Origin: Phytophthora quininea
Taxonomy: Eukaryota; Oomycota; Peronosporomycetes; Peronosporales; Peronosporaceae
Length of the DNA: 64,000 nucleotides
NCBI GenBank assembly: GCA_011947345.1
Contig: JAAVTG010000554.1
Coordinates: forward strand, 248,001 to 312,000
Reading direction: 5' to 3'
The translations under genes and the position numbers were made by a program. Every line of letters starts with the position of its first letter. Within the stretch, counting starts at the first letter, position 1. The notes beneath the pieces were generated by a model. It worked only from the letters and a program-made list of their open reading frames with translations. It was not told where the DNA came from and did not search any database. Of the stretch, positions 11,277 to 24,500 are shown piece by piece.

Positions 11277-11839
11277 TGTCAAGTAGAAGGAGGGAGTGTT
11301 GGTCGCTGCTTGTCGCGTGCGATGCTTGTCGAGAAGTGAGCGATCGAAGTTGGCCTCAGTTATTTAGGAGGGGCTATTTGTAGCGATTGGGTAAAAATAG
11401 ACCATCGTCAGAAATAGAGGGAGGTTCTTCACGTGATCGAGGGAAACCCTTGCGCTGGGAACGCGTCGGCTGCGAAAATAAGAGCGCGCGGCGTGTCTCC
11501 GTGCGGTGCTGAGATGCTAAGCCAATGCTGGCGGCAATACTCTTGCCACGCGACGGCAAACTGCGTCCCTGAAGGCCCCACCGTTTCGGATGGTTGTCAT
11601 ACTGTGAGCGGAAACTTCACTGTTTACGACTGCAAAACCTTCAACCAGTCTTCAACTAGGCTGCGGGGTCTCAATGGAGACTGATCAACTAGCTGAGAAC
11701 CAACTCTGCTGTCTGTTATGGTGTCAAGTGTACCTTTCCTCCATTGACTCCAGTTCCAGCCTGAGTCAAGACCCTTTGGAGCCTTTTTGAAACTTACAAG
11801 TGCCTGTTGGCAGTATTAACAACATAATATTCCTCCGCC
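11277..11839 (+). other. Intergenic region between divergent E2 and LRR-Sfi1 genes
   Basis: This 563-bp gap separates two divergent start codons and should hold both promoters. A short open frame at 11433-11684 is Cys-containing but has no signal peptide and no family I recognise, so I do not call it a gene. No repeat or RNA gene is evident. Confidence 0.5.
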
Positions 11840-14800
11840 ATGGACGATATTCGTCCTGCTGTGGGCTATAGCCGGCAGTTCGCTCAGCGCCAGCTTCCCA
11901 CAGCTAAAAAGACCAAGAAGTTGCAGCCCCCAAACCCAGCTAACAGAGGACCGTCGAAAGCCGACAAGACACTGGCGGACGCCTTCAAGCAGCATGGCGT
12001 TCGGCTGTGCGACGGAGCGAGACTTAACGCAGTCGGCAAGGGGATCCATGTGCTCGGGAAAATACCGTCGAGCCTGTCGACATCCGTCACTGCGCTATAT
12101 CTGAGCCAGAACAATCTAAAGACGTTGGACGGCGTGGAGCAGTTCTCTACAGTTCGATTGCTGTCTGTGGGCGGCAATTTGATCTCATCCGACAAAGAAC
12201 TAGCGAGGCTGGAGAGCATGAGGCAGCTGCGGAATTTGAACTTGACGGGGACCCAATTTGCGACCAGCCCAACTATAGACTGCGAGTAGTAGCGATGCTG
12301 AAGCAATTACAGGTGCTAGATAACGCAGATGTGACAAAGAAAGAGAAGGAGAGTGCCCCACAGGTTGCAGCGCAGGACGAAGCGATGAGGACGATGGTCA
12401 CACAGAACCACTTTGATATTCAGAAACTGCAGCGTATTGCGCAGCTGATTCTGCTGCACAAGGAGTTTTACAGTCGCGTGATGGCTGGTGTTGCCAGTGG
12501 AAGATTTGACCGAGTCCCGAGTCCAAGTGATGTGGCGTGCAATGTTTCTCTGTTGCTAAAAGTGTGGAGATATGAAGATTTATTGTTGACACAGGAACTA
12601 GAGGCTTTACAGGTGCAAATGCTGATGATAATTATCCGGACCCACGGGAAACTGGCAGACCATCCCAAAGTGAAAGCGAAAGAGTATTTGATGAAGCTGG
12701 CAAATGGATCGTCACCCAAAGCGCGACGACTGGATGCCGCATCCAACTGGGACGAGGCGTATGCCAACGTTATAGCTCTGCAACAGAAAACAATTGCAAA
12801 TTTGAAAGGTTTGTGCGAGCGAAATCGAGTCGAGATGGTGGAGTTTTGAAGAACTTGCTCGAACCAACGCAGAGAAGAAGGATAGTTGGTGGTCTACACC
12901 CGCGACGCAGACCAGAGCATGAAGTAAAAATCCAGCTTGCTCGAATTTGGTCGCGGAGAAGCCTTGGATTGCCTCGCAACTAGCAGACAGTAGGTTTTCC
13001 CGTAGCAATGGCGACGCACAGTCTGTAAAGCACCAACTTCCACCGCAGCAACAGGATCCAGATTTGTGGGAACCAAAAACAGAAGTCGTAGCAAATGTGT
13101 TGGCACCGTCCCCGAATTTTGAGGATCAGCCGACACGCGTGTTATCTCCGCGAGACAAACGAAAGCATGGCGCAGTTAACTTAGATCATGCGCATGCCCA
13201 GAAAGACCGCAAAGCTGCGCTTCGAGGCGGCGATTTTGCTAATAAGTCTCTAGGTGAAGCGATCCACAGCTTCAAGCTCAGGGAATTGATACCAGCTGCG
13301 CCATCAAAGGCATCAGGGTTGGTGCCACCACCGACAAAAATCCACAGGTTCAATGTGCATATCCGATGCACCGTCAAAGTCTCCCATTGCCCCCAGAGCT
13401 TGTTTTGAAGCAGCTTCCTCCGTTTCCTGGATGCAATTTCGGTCAACGCCCTCCACGATTTCCTGTAGTTCCAATGAATCCTCGAGCAATGAATCGAAGT
13501 TATCGCGATTCTCTAGCTTCGACCGATTTCAACTGTAGTGAACGGCGAGTGTCTTCTACGTTTTCTCGAGAAGACTTGGACATGACCAACATCAGCGAAA
13601 TTAGCTGTGAATCTCCGTCACCCTCGATGACTAGTCGTACCCCAGCAGAAGAATGTGTTCCTATTCAAAGATCCACATCCAATTTACGCAACAGAACCCA
13701 CGAGCCCTCGCAATCACCACCACCGCCACCGGAAGGTGACAGTTCTCCGCAGCGAAGTCCACTACGATCTCGGGTTGACAGCCGAGCTAGTAACACACGT
13801 CAAGAAGCTCCTGATCAGTCGAAACCTACCGTGCCTATCAATGATAACCGCCTCCAAGAACTGGAACAGCGAGAAGAGAAATATATTCGAGCGCTGATGC
13901 AGTCAGAGCAGCGAGAATTGGATTTGCGAAACAACCTGAACAACGTCCAGCGAAAGTTGGCTTCGTACCAAAGTACACTTTCCCAGCAACTACACGAGCG
14001 AGAAGCAATCAAAGCGGAGGTGGAACAGCGAACAATGGCTGTAGCAGCTCCGAGGATTCTCAAGCGATTCTTCATTCGTTGGATTCATTTTTACAACTGG
14101 TCTCAGCAGATAAAGCACGTTCGAAGAAAGCGGTGCTTTATTATGCAGCACGACATGTTTTGGCATTGGAGACGAAAGTGTGGATGCAACAAGAACTTAG
14201 GGCATGTTTGCAGAGGCAGCAACGTCGATTGTGTTGGATTCATTTCAATGAGTGGGTCGATGTCGCCAGGGTCAGTGTCATTGCCAAGCGCGCGAGAAAT
14301 TTACGCGAAATGCGCTTCATGGAACATTGTTTTCGAGTGTGGGTTGATGGGATTGTATCAATTAAGCGCAGGAAGAAATTACAACAGGAACGCACCAACG
14401 AAATGGTTCGACGACTCCAGTTCAAATGTTTTCGTGAGTGGAAACGCATAGCTCGGCACAAACGAGCGCTGAAGAGAATGAACGACTTGCGCTGTGAAGA
14501 TTCGATTCGCATTGACAAGCAGGTTGTGTTTTGGACCTGGAGGATGTTCCTTTATTCGGTGGCTCGACCACTTCAGGAGAGAGCAGCACAGCTTCGATGT
14601 CAAGTTGAAGCTCGACAAACTCGCCAGCATTTCCGTGCATGGCGAAAGTTGGTTGTGGTTGAAGAAATGCATGATGGCCGACTTCGGAGGCGGATATGGA
14701 AGCGATGGGTTGAGTGGCATCGTCGTGTTCAAAATGAAAAACACGCTGAGCACAGAGCCAACCTGGCGGTGGTCAAGGAGTTTTATTCTGCATGGCACAC

Positions 14801-16820
14801 TACTGCAACCGAGCAAGCGAAAATGAGACGATCTCTCAATCTGGCGAAGAGGTATGTTAATCGACACCGCCTGCGTAAGCTTTGGATGTATTGGAAGTAT
14901 TTTTCAATGGCAAGGAGGAAGTACACCCAGAATTCGACTAAGGCGTTAAAGCACTACTTCATGAAGCTTTTACGCTCTTCCTGGAAGAGATGGAAGACCC
15001 GTACGCATTGCAACCTTCAGCGAGCTCGAGCCAACAAGTATGGAATTCTGCAACGCCATTTCGACGCTTTTCGTTCTGGGATTCGGCTGGTTAGTGCTGA
15101 AAAGGCTAGAGCAAGGATGCTGGCACATGCGGTGAAGCGCCAGCAATGGTCACGACTTCGCCGACTGCTTAATAGCTGGAAGAAATACACAAAGCGGAGA
15201 ACCCACATCAAACGAAGTGCAAAAGTGCTTTCTAGCCACGCAATGCAAAGCTCTATCACTTTGGCGTGGCGTCACTGGAGATGTAGTTACATGAACAGCC
15301 TCCATCATAAAGTACAAGAACTGCAAACAACACACCAAGTGACGGTGAAAGAGAAACACGAGCTTGAAACGTATCTGGAGGGTGCAAAGGACGCGACGAC
15401 TTCCTTGACTGATGAAATCGAGGCATTACACGAGCGCTTAAAAGACAAGGACGTGCAGATAGTAGATTTTGAGCAGAGACTGCGACTGTCGCAAGATCAT
15501 ATTGTTTCTCTTGAAGACGATTTAAGAGACGCCAGAGCAGCTATTGAACGTGAGCGTCAGGCTTGGGAAGAAGCATTATGCGAAGAAGAGGAGCACCGAG
15601 AAAACGACAGCTTAAAGTATCGATCTCTCGCTCAAGAGAACCAAGTGCTGCAAGTCCGGACAATTGATTTGCAGAGGGAGCTGGAAGCGGAGAAGTCCAA
15701 GGTGCTGAATGCCGAAAAGGCCAACGAGGAGCTGCGCTCTGCGGTGGGAAATGCTGCCGACTCTCACAATACAGAACTGAGGGCTGTTCTTAGCAAGCAA
15801 ACAGAACTTGAGCTGGAGATTGCCAATCTACGAGAAAACCTTAAGGAACAGGAGACTGAACGTGAAGACACTGCAAATCGTCTACAAGAATATGAAAGGC
15901 GAATTGCTAGCACCTGTGAGGCAATGAACGAGCATGAAAGAGCCCACGAGCTAGAAAACGAGCGCTTACAAGGCGAATATTCGAGCCTCGAAGCGAAATT
16001 AAAAGAGGAGCAGGTGCGAAATGCTGAGCTAAACCGACTCATCCAGGAGAAGAATGTTCAACTCCTGGATATGGCTCATCGAATCAAACTGGAAGACTGT
16101 TCTTCACGGCATCCAGGTCACAAAAATTGCAACGCTCTACAGCGAGTGCAAGATGAAACTCCACAAACTGCGGCGCAACCTTGTAAACGTCACCCTGCAA
16201 AAGAGGCAACTTCATCACCCGCTAGTTGTGATCTTGATACAGAACAGTCTAGCAGAGTTTCACGGCTAAGGTTCTCAGCTAGCACCAGAGACAATATGCG
16301 ACCGAACACCAGCTCGAAAACAATTCACCGGAGGTCACCTATTGAAGTCCAAAGTGAAGAGGAAGTGATGATCGACGAGCACACAAGCAAGGTTCACGAA
16401 GACATCCGACTTTTGCAGGCTCGGATCTCGAGAAGGTTGGAGCAGGCGCCTGCATTCACTCAATTACCACCTCGCCTTCTCCAAAGACAACAACCCATAT
16501 TTTCAAACGACCAAAAATCTCCTGTCAGTTCAAGCACGTCGCTGTCAGATGAAGAAAGCGACTCCACCTCAGAACACCTTTCAGTATCGGACCACGTGCG
16601 ACGAGCGAGGTTGCGAAGACTGCAGTCACAAAAGCTGCCGTGATAACACAAGTATCTCCGGTTGTATCACGCCTAAAATCTCGTGGACAACAGAGCGCGT
16701 TGAAATTTAAAGAGCGAGAAAATCATTCGCTTGCAGCCAACGCCAGGAAGAAACCGGCGCGAAATGCGAATGGAGATCGATCGACTTCTGCCAAGAAGAA
16801 AGCGATTAAGCGGTTTTAGT
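11840..16820 (+). CDS. LRR - Sfi1-repeat - coiled-coil protein, probably of the centrosome or basal body
   Basis: Three parts follow one another. First, an N-terminal SDS22-type leucine-rich repeat region (TALYLSQNNLKTLDG, VRLLSVGGNLIS, LRNLNLTG, closing with the cap-like YRLRVVAMLKQLQVLD). Second, after a Ser/Pro-rich linker, about 14 Sfi1-like repeats at 14060-15290, each with an aromatic-x-x-x-W core: HFNEW, CFREW, HFRAW, WKRWVEW, WMYWKYF, SWKRW, AWRHW. Such repeats bind centrin in centrosomes and basal bodies. Third, a long heptad coiled coil from about 15300 to 16080 and a basic, disordered tail. Frame breaks lie near 12271-12275, 12844-12847 (T run), 13340-13365, 14173-14178 and 16612-16616; an in-frame TGA sits at 12920-12922. 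Apart from that stop, all look like one-base errors; the linker region 12850-13400 is the least certain and could hide an intron. Role in centrin binding is inferred from the repeats. Confidence 0.7.
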
Positions 16821-16922
16821 GCTGTGCAGGAATAAATTGAAACTGTTGTTGAGAAAGTGGCGAGACGTCGAATGCAAATAGGCTTCCACCAAGCACTCGT
16901 TTGAGTGCTCAAGTGACGGAGA

Positions 16923-19900
16923 ATGGATGACGGTGGACACTCACTTGAGACCGTCTCAATAACTAGTGAGAACCAGGATGATGAAAGTGAAGGGCTGACA
17001 TTAACCATCCCGCCGCCAAGCCTCTCGCAGAGCAGTCCCACAAAAGTGAACACGAGCCCTCGGAGTCCCAAACGTTCGCCGACAAAGCACCAAAACTTGC
17101 TCAATATCGGTGCGATCGATTGTCGTGATTGAGAAAGGAGGGGTCTTACTAACTTTGTTGCTTCATACTACCAGACCTCACCGCTACTCTTGCTGCTATC
17201 AGCGCTCGGTTAGCGATCGTGGTCCCTCATGCGGAAAGTGAAATCGCACGAATCAACCGTGAGGTTCTTGCATCGATGGCCAACAAAGCGAACAATGGCA
17301 AGAACCAAAACAGTCCGTTGAAACCCGAGTCGCCTCGAAGACAAGGTGACGCAGTCAACGGTTTGTCCACTGAGACTGCAACCAACTCATCTGAATCGTC
17401 GAGCCCTAGCAAGAGCGGCATGACACCTGCTCTGTATGATTCTGTGATTGCTGAGGAGTGGGTGAATTTGCACTTGGAAACAAGTGGGGCCTTTTGCTCC
17501 CAGCGACGGACATTACCCCGATGCTGTCGAGCGCTACCAGTGGGGATGATGAGCTCGACATTGACCAGGAAGCGTTTTCTTTCCGCAAAGGAGGTGACGG
17601 TGGTCCTCTTGGACGAGCTGGGATGGATCGGCATTCCTTGTATCGGATGGGAATGCCGAAGGACCTCGTCGATCGGTTGTATCGTGCTCTTTACGTGTAT
17701 ACCAACGGCTTCCACAACATCATCAACGAGATTTCAGCTCACTGTCCACCGGGAGTAGAGAGACATGTGTCTTCCAACGCGTGGCTAACGTTCCTTCTCC
17801 TGCTTGAACAATGTGAAAATGGCAAGTATGAAATGGCGATGCTCAAGTTTAAGCAAGCCGCGCAAGACGCGACGAAGCAGCTTCAGGAAGCCTTTCGACG
17901 TGAGAAAATGGACTTGGAGGCGCAAGTACGAATCGCTGAGACGGCATACAACGAAGAGGCAGCACGTGGAGTGGAGAAGAGCGAGCTGATTCGAAAGTTG
18001 GTGACAGAAACCACCGAATCGAGTCTCAAGGTAAAGTTCCGACTACTGGTTTGTTTTTGTGTGACGATGCCCTCATTGCAAGTGTTTATCTCTGCAGATT
18101 TCAGAGCAGCAGCAACGAATTACAGCACAGGCTGAGCAGATCCGTTTGTTGAGACTGGAGGTGCTAGTCCATGAGGACGAAGAAAAGAAACTTAACGATG
18201 CGTTGGATGACACCCGGCGGGATTACGAAGTGGCCAACTCGGAGCGCTTGAATGCGCTGTCCGAAAGGTTCGCTCTGGATGACGAAATTCGTAAGTTGAC
18301 TGTGCAGTTGGACCGGGTGGAAGCTGAAAAGGCAAACTATGCTCGACGCATGCATGAAACCCTTTTCATGAACCAGGCGCTTCGTGCGAACAACGATCAA
18401 CTGAAGCAGGACGCGGTGGTGCTGGGCATGGAGAAAATAAGGTAATTACCGAGAAGGAAACCTTTCAAGAGCAAATAGAGAAGGCTCAAGCGGAGATAAG
18501 TCATCTGCACGACCAAAAAATACAGCTAGAGAAGGATCTTATCGAGAAGCACCGCATGCAGGGGCATTTGGAGGCTCGACTGCAAACGATGAAGGAGCAA
18601 TTCGACATTGAGGTGGAGAACAACGCGAAACACCAAACTCAAATTGTTCGACTGGCAGCACAGATTGACGAGGAGAAGGTGCAGACGGGTGTTTTGAAGC
18701 CAAATGCAATCTCCTCACTGCGGAAAAGAAAAACTCTGGTATGCGCGCACAAGATAAACTACGCATTGAGCGATTGCTAAACCAGAAAGCAGAGCTTGAG
18801 GCAACTGTCGAGGCTAATAAGCTTGACCGAAAAAGAGATGAAGAGCAGATTTGGTCTCTTCGCACATCTCTGGAGGCATTGGATGCTGAAATGCAGCACA
18901 ACAAACGCGTCTACTCGGCAGGCCAGCAGGCGTACTTGCACGCTGAGCGGATGTGCGAGCAATTCAAACAACAGACTCAGGAACTCGAGAAAAACTACGA
19001 GAAGGCGAAAAAGACGTACGTACCATCAAGTGTTTGAATGCTCCGCTTGTGGTGCTGATAAAGCTGTTTATGAATCGAATCAGTGTCGCATCCTTAAAGG
19101 AGAGGTTCAAGACGTACGAGACCACGGCAAAAGAGCAAATCACCAAGCTCGAAGTAGAAGTCAAAGTATCCAACGCTCAGCTCCGTGAAGTCACGTACGT
19201 AAATCGCGACAATGCTGCACAGATCGACCAGCTCACCAAGTCTTTAACGCTTGCGGAAAAAGAGTCCTCTGTGCTGAAAGCCCGCATCGAGGAGTCTGAC
19301 AAACACGTTGAGGAGCTGAAAACCGAGAAGGAAGATATGCAACGCAACCAGAAGGAGCTGGACCTGGCTAGCTCGACCTCCAAGAACACGATGAACAGAT
19401 TCATCCTCTCGCTTCAAAACATGCTGGCGCTGGTAAAACTCGACGAGTTTCCGCTTGATGAAGCAATTCGAGAATTGCTGCAAATGATCCAAGACACTTT
19501 CGGCGAGGAGCTGCAACTTGACAATGTGCTCGAGGATGATGATACACCGGAGGAAATGGAGCTGGACGTTGAGGAAGATGTCGCCGAGCAGGAGCAGCTA
19601 AGTCGACAACGACGGGCTGCTGCGCGTCGAAAGGGTATCATAGACATTGCCGACATGGGCGGTCTAGACTTTGACAATGATCAGAATGACTCAGGGCAAG
19701 AGGAAATGGACCCAACAGCGGAGCGAAAAGGAAGCCGTCGCGAAACAGTGCGCATGAGTCGCTTCCGAAAGAACAAGCTGGATCATCTAGTCAACAAGCT
19801 CCAGAAGGATATCGCTCTCAAGGCGGAATTTATCGCCAACCTCGAAAGCGTCGTGTGTGAGCAAAACCGTGAGATTTCCCAACTAACGACGACCACGAAG

Positions 19901-21364
19901 CAGCAAGCTCGCTTGCTAGTACTTAACGATTGCCAGAAGAGTATGCTGCAATCAGATCTGGAAATGACGACGTTGATGCTGTTCAACGTACGTAGGGATA
20001 AGCGTGCACTCGAGTTTACTCTAGAGCAAGTTCGTATCGACCAAGTGCTTCAGACTAACCGAGCATTCCAAGCGGAAGTCGCCCTCGCCACCTTAAGACG
20101 CGAGTTCGACATGCAAGTCATCACTAATGAGGATCTCATGAGCAAGATCTGGCACGAGTACGAGCACAGGTTGTACATGATATCGCTACGCCGCGACAAG
20201 GAAGTCCAGGCCACTGTCACAATGTCGAGTCAGCAAAGTCAAACTCTCGTGCCGCAGCGAAATCCTGCCATGGAACGGCCTCGCATGGCGTCGCTGTATA
20301 TTCCCGCGCAGGAGGCGGATGCAACGGGCGAAACTTTGCTGCAAAAGATCACCAAAGCAACTCGGCAGTTGCTCCCCAACGTGGTCAGCGAGATGGAGCT
20401 CCAAGCTCCAGTTGACAAGCTCAGGCACTCACCAAAGAGCCGTCGCACCAAAGGTTTGGTTCGTCCTCTTGCTTCAAGTCCTCGAGGCAGTCGCACTCAA
20501 CTCCGTACGCAGTTGAGTCAAGAAGAAAGCAGACGTAGACATCCCGGTAAGCACCGCAGTAGCCGGGAAGCTGGGACGTCAGCGCTACCGATGCTGGACG
20601 ACAATGTCTTGTCTTCGCCGACGCAGCTGATCCACCACGTGAACGAGTTTGGCACTCGTCAAACGATGCTCGCTTCGCCTGACCGCCCGCCATATTTCAA
20701 CGATCAACGGACTGTCAGCAACTCCAGTCTTACAGGAGTATCGCCTCGTCCTCCAGCGCACCAGAACTCGCATCAACGCAAACCAGTGCCTCGCAAGCTC
20801 AATGCTGACAACCGAGCTCCGTTGAACAATCTGCAGATCGACCCCCAGTACGAGGAGCGCGTGGAGACATCGCACAACGCACGTCGAACACACCGCAGCC
20901 CAGTGGCTCTCTCGACTCATCGTCATGCTGCTTCTCCACCTGCCAGTTTGGGCACCAACAGCACACTCCGCTACAACCGAAGCTTCTTGCGTGCTGGTAT
21001 GGAGGTTTTACGGAATGCAGGGTCTCCACTGCTCTCGAATGAAGCGATTGAAGATGAAGACGAGTTGTCTGAAGACGACGAGGACGATGGAGACAGCTCC
21101 GACAAATACGAGCGCCCCGAGGAACTGCCAAGTCCGAGTCGTCTGGCAACGCAAGTGAGTGACTACCAACGCGAGCAAATGGCGCTGCACGAAAGCGAGT
21201 GGCGACAGCAGGCGCGATCTCCTCGTCGATTCGCAGACCACGACCAGAAGCGAGACGAAGTGCGGACTGGAGAGACTCCTCCCGTCGACAAGGAGCTGGC
21301 AGCTCGAACGCAGCACTCGCATTTCACGGCCGCAGTCTTGTATCCCATGCTACCTGATCAATAG
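16923..21364 (+). CDS. Large coiled-coil protein of unknown function
   Basis: I do not recognise this protein. Exon 1 (16923-17109) encodes a Ser/Pro-rich start MDDGGHSLETVS; intron 17110-17174 (branch CTAAC, acceptor CAG) joins it to DLTATLAAISARLAIVVPHAESEI. A globular patch follows (MPKDLVDRLYRALYVYTNGFH, SSNAWLTFLLLLEQCENGKYEMAM), then nearly unbroken heptads to about 19420, an acidic segment (DDDTPEEMELDVEEDVAEQE), a second helical part (KNKLDHLVNKLQKDIALKAEF) and a long disordered basic tail. Further introns are 18031-18097 (GTAAAG) and one near 19015-19100. Frame breaks near 17457-17461, 18437-18441 and 18690-18695 are one-base events. The total is about 1,350 residues. It follows the Sfi1-repeat gene by 102 bp on the same strand. 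The helical design suggests a cytoskeletal or flagellar scaffold, but no motif proves it. Confidence 0.65.
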
Positions 21365-21503
21365 AGTCTTTGACATCTTCGCCAAGTTGGTCATCAACGG
21401 CTTGATCACCAAAAGGAGCCGGTCAGACGGTGCGTCGACTGGGGAGAAAACAGCCGACGGGCTCCGCTTGCTCGTCTCACTCTGCAATTCACCACGTCGG
21501 ACG

Positions 21504-24500
21504 ATGGTCGTCATGGAGGACTTGGCTGTGAGCATTTCGCCGGCCTGCTCCATCACGGACGCGTCTGCCGGCTGCTACACGGCGTCGTGGTACCTCATCT
21601 GGGACCAAGTCCGCTACTGGCTGCTGATCCAAGTGCCGGTTGTGGCGCTGTCCATCGTCTACGAGTGGCTGGAGCTCGCCTCCTATCGCTACGTCGAGCG
21701 ACTGCGTCGGATCTGCGACTCGCCTCTCACCAACGTCGTGGTACGTGCGCAGTTAATCGAGTGGCGGTGACGAGAGTGGGAGAGGTCTCATGTTGTTGCC
21801 CTCTTTGAACAGAACTACCTCCTGCAAATTGCCACCAGTTTCTATGTCTGCATCTACTGGAGTACGTGGCTAATGGCACTACGTTAGGACTGCTATTCAC
21901 TGACCCTTGTTGCTCTGCAGTTGTGAGAGGAGGGTCGTTGGCTGTGAGTTTCTCTTCTTGGTCCATCGAGTCGCTCTTTCTGATCGCTACAGGCGTCGGT
22001 TATGGCATCCGATGGCTCGCTGCCAAGAACAAGTACGGCCTGAAGACAAAGTGCTACATGTAGTGAGTGAATCGACTGACTGATTGTGTTGTGCTATGCA
22101 GAGTGAACTACGTGCTACGGCTGCACAACCTGTTCGACCTGCTGGCGGTGGTGTCACACTTTACGCTGTCCTTCCAGACTGTGCTGGTCGGCAACAAGTA
22201 CTACCGCTCGTGGCTGGACTTTGGCTTTCTGCGGTCGTACGTGGGCTACGTCGTGGTAGACCACCTCTTCACGAAGTACCCGAACAAAACCTTCTTCTCG
22301 CAGGTCCTGCTGGTGGTGTTCAAGGCGCTGTGTCTGGTGTTTTTCTTTGCGGCTGTGCTGTTCTCCTTGGAGCAGCTGGGAGAGCTGCCGCACACCAATA
22401 GCTTCCTGTTGCACGTGTACAAATGCTATAACGACGCCGGCACGGAGAGTATTTTACGAGCGACAAACGATGGCACCACTGCGTACCCGACGTGCTCCGA
22501 GACGTGGAGCTTCTTTTCGTCCATCTACTTTATGTTCGTGACGGTCTCGACCGTCGGGTATGGTGATTTCTCACCTCACACTGTGCTGGGACAGCTCTGG
22601 GTCTGTGTCATCATCGTGTTTGGGATTTACACGTTCGCGAACGAGTCGGCCGCGTTCATGACGCTTTATGGAGACCAGCGAGGCACTCTCGTCAAATACG
22701 ACGGCTCGAGGAACACCGTGCATGTGATCGTCACAGGAAACCCATCGGTAGCCCAGACAAAGGACTTTATCCGTGAGTTCTTCCATCCTGACCACGAAGA
22801 AGCTTTCCGAGGAGACGTTGATAGCGACAGTGACGACGAGATCGAGTCCAGTCGAACGAAGGCTGGCCAAAGCAGCACAGAAGCATCTCGGTCAATTCCC
22901 ATGAAAAATCACGCTCGATATGGCAGCATTCACGAAGCCTACTCTGCCTTGGAAGAAGGAGAACGGAGTGGCAAGAAGGAAAAGAAACCACCACGTGCCA
23001 AGCCGTTGGTGTCCAAGTGGATGCATCGAGGCGGCAGTCTGATCCGTGAGACTCACATTGTGGTGCTCATGCGGTTCGACCAGGCTGGAGAGAACGCTTC
23101 GTACCAACGGGAGGTGATGGAATACGTCGAGCAAAACCCTCGCTACCACAAGCGTGTCTTTCTGGTCTACGGTTCGCCACTACGAGAGACAGACTTGAAG
23201 AATGCACAACTAGACCGAGCCATGGCCGTGTTCTTCTTGCCGAATAAATACTCGGACGACGGCAACAAGGAAGACGCGGCTACAGTGCTACGTGTGTTGT
23301 CTGTAACCCAGCAAAAGAAGGAGCACACTCAACTGTTCGCCATGCTGGCCAACTCGGACAATCGCACTCTGCTGGAGGCCACCGGAATGAACAAAGACAA
23401 CTTGGTGTGTGCTGATGAAATTCGCTTGGGCTTGATGGGACTTAGCTGTCGTTGTCCAGGCTTGTCGACCGTCGTGTCCAACTTGATCACGAGTCGCAGT
23501 GGGGAACTTCCAGAGGTACCACCAGAGAAAGCTCATTTAGTGAGACCGTGGGTCTCCGAGTACATCAGCGGCGCTGCCAACGAGATTTACTCATGCTGCT
23601 TGACGAGACATTTCCACGGCATGAACTTCATCCAGGCGACGATGCACATCCACCGACAATCGAACGGTCTGGTGCTTTTGATCGCAGTCGAGGCAGACGG
23701 CGATATCTCCTTCAATCCTGGTCGATGGTATCGCATCACTCCAAGTACGAAAGCGTACCTGATTGCCGAGTCGATCAGTTCGCTCGAGCCGTTTGCTGGC
23801 ATCCCGACGATGAGTAGTGTGGCCGCTTTATCTTCGAACATGGCGCTATTGCAGAGCCGTGGGAACCTCTTGAGTCGAGCTCGACAAGCCCAACACAACG
23901 TGGAGCGACGCATCCCTCAAGACGTTCGTGAGTATATCATGCGCTGTGCTGCCAGCGGTGATTCGACACAGAATCCAAGTGCACCATCTCGCCAGTTGCT
24001 TGCGGCTGGAGGTCACATTGTTGTGTGCAGCAACATCGGCAACGAAAGCGGCGGCCAGCGATCCATGTCTAGGCTGGTGAATTTCTTGAGACCTCTACGA
24101 GCCCCTCACATTGAACGAGTTGTGCCCGTTGTGATCGTGGACGCTGGTACATTTAACGCTATTTCCTGGCTGAAGCTGAAGGACTTTGGCGAAGTCTATC
24201 ACGTGCACGGATCTCCACAGAACCACCACGTTCTAGCCGAAGCTGGGATTTACACAGCCTCGTCGATTGTCGTGCTCGCACAAGGCAACGAGACTGGTTA
24301 CGACGACTCCAAGGCGATTTTCAACGCCATCCTCGTCAACTCTGCGCTGCAACACAACAAAATCTTCACTATCATCGAGCTGCGAGATGTCCACAACAAC
24401 CGGTTCCTGGACCCCGTAGCTAGCTTCGGCTCGTCGAGGAGAATCCAAGGAGGCAACTTTGCAGACGACGACGACGACATCAGGTCTGGACTTTCCAGTC

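Noticed and set aside
11433..11684. 83-residue open frame with several Cys between the E2 and LRR genes
   Set aside because: No signal peptide, no family and no support; it lies in the divergent promoter space.
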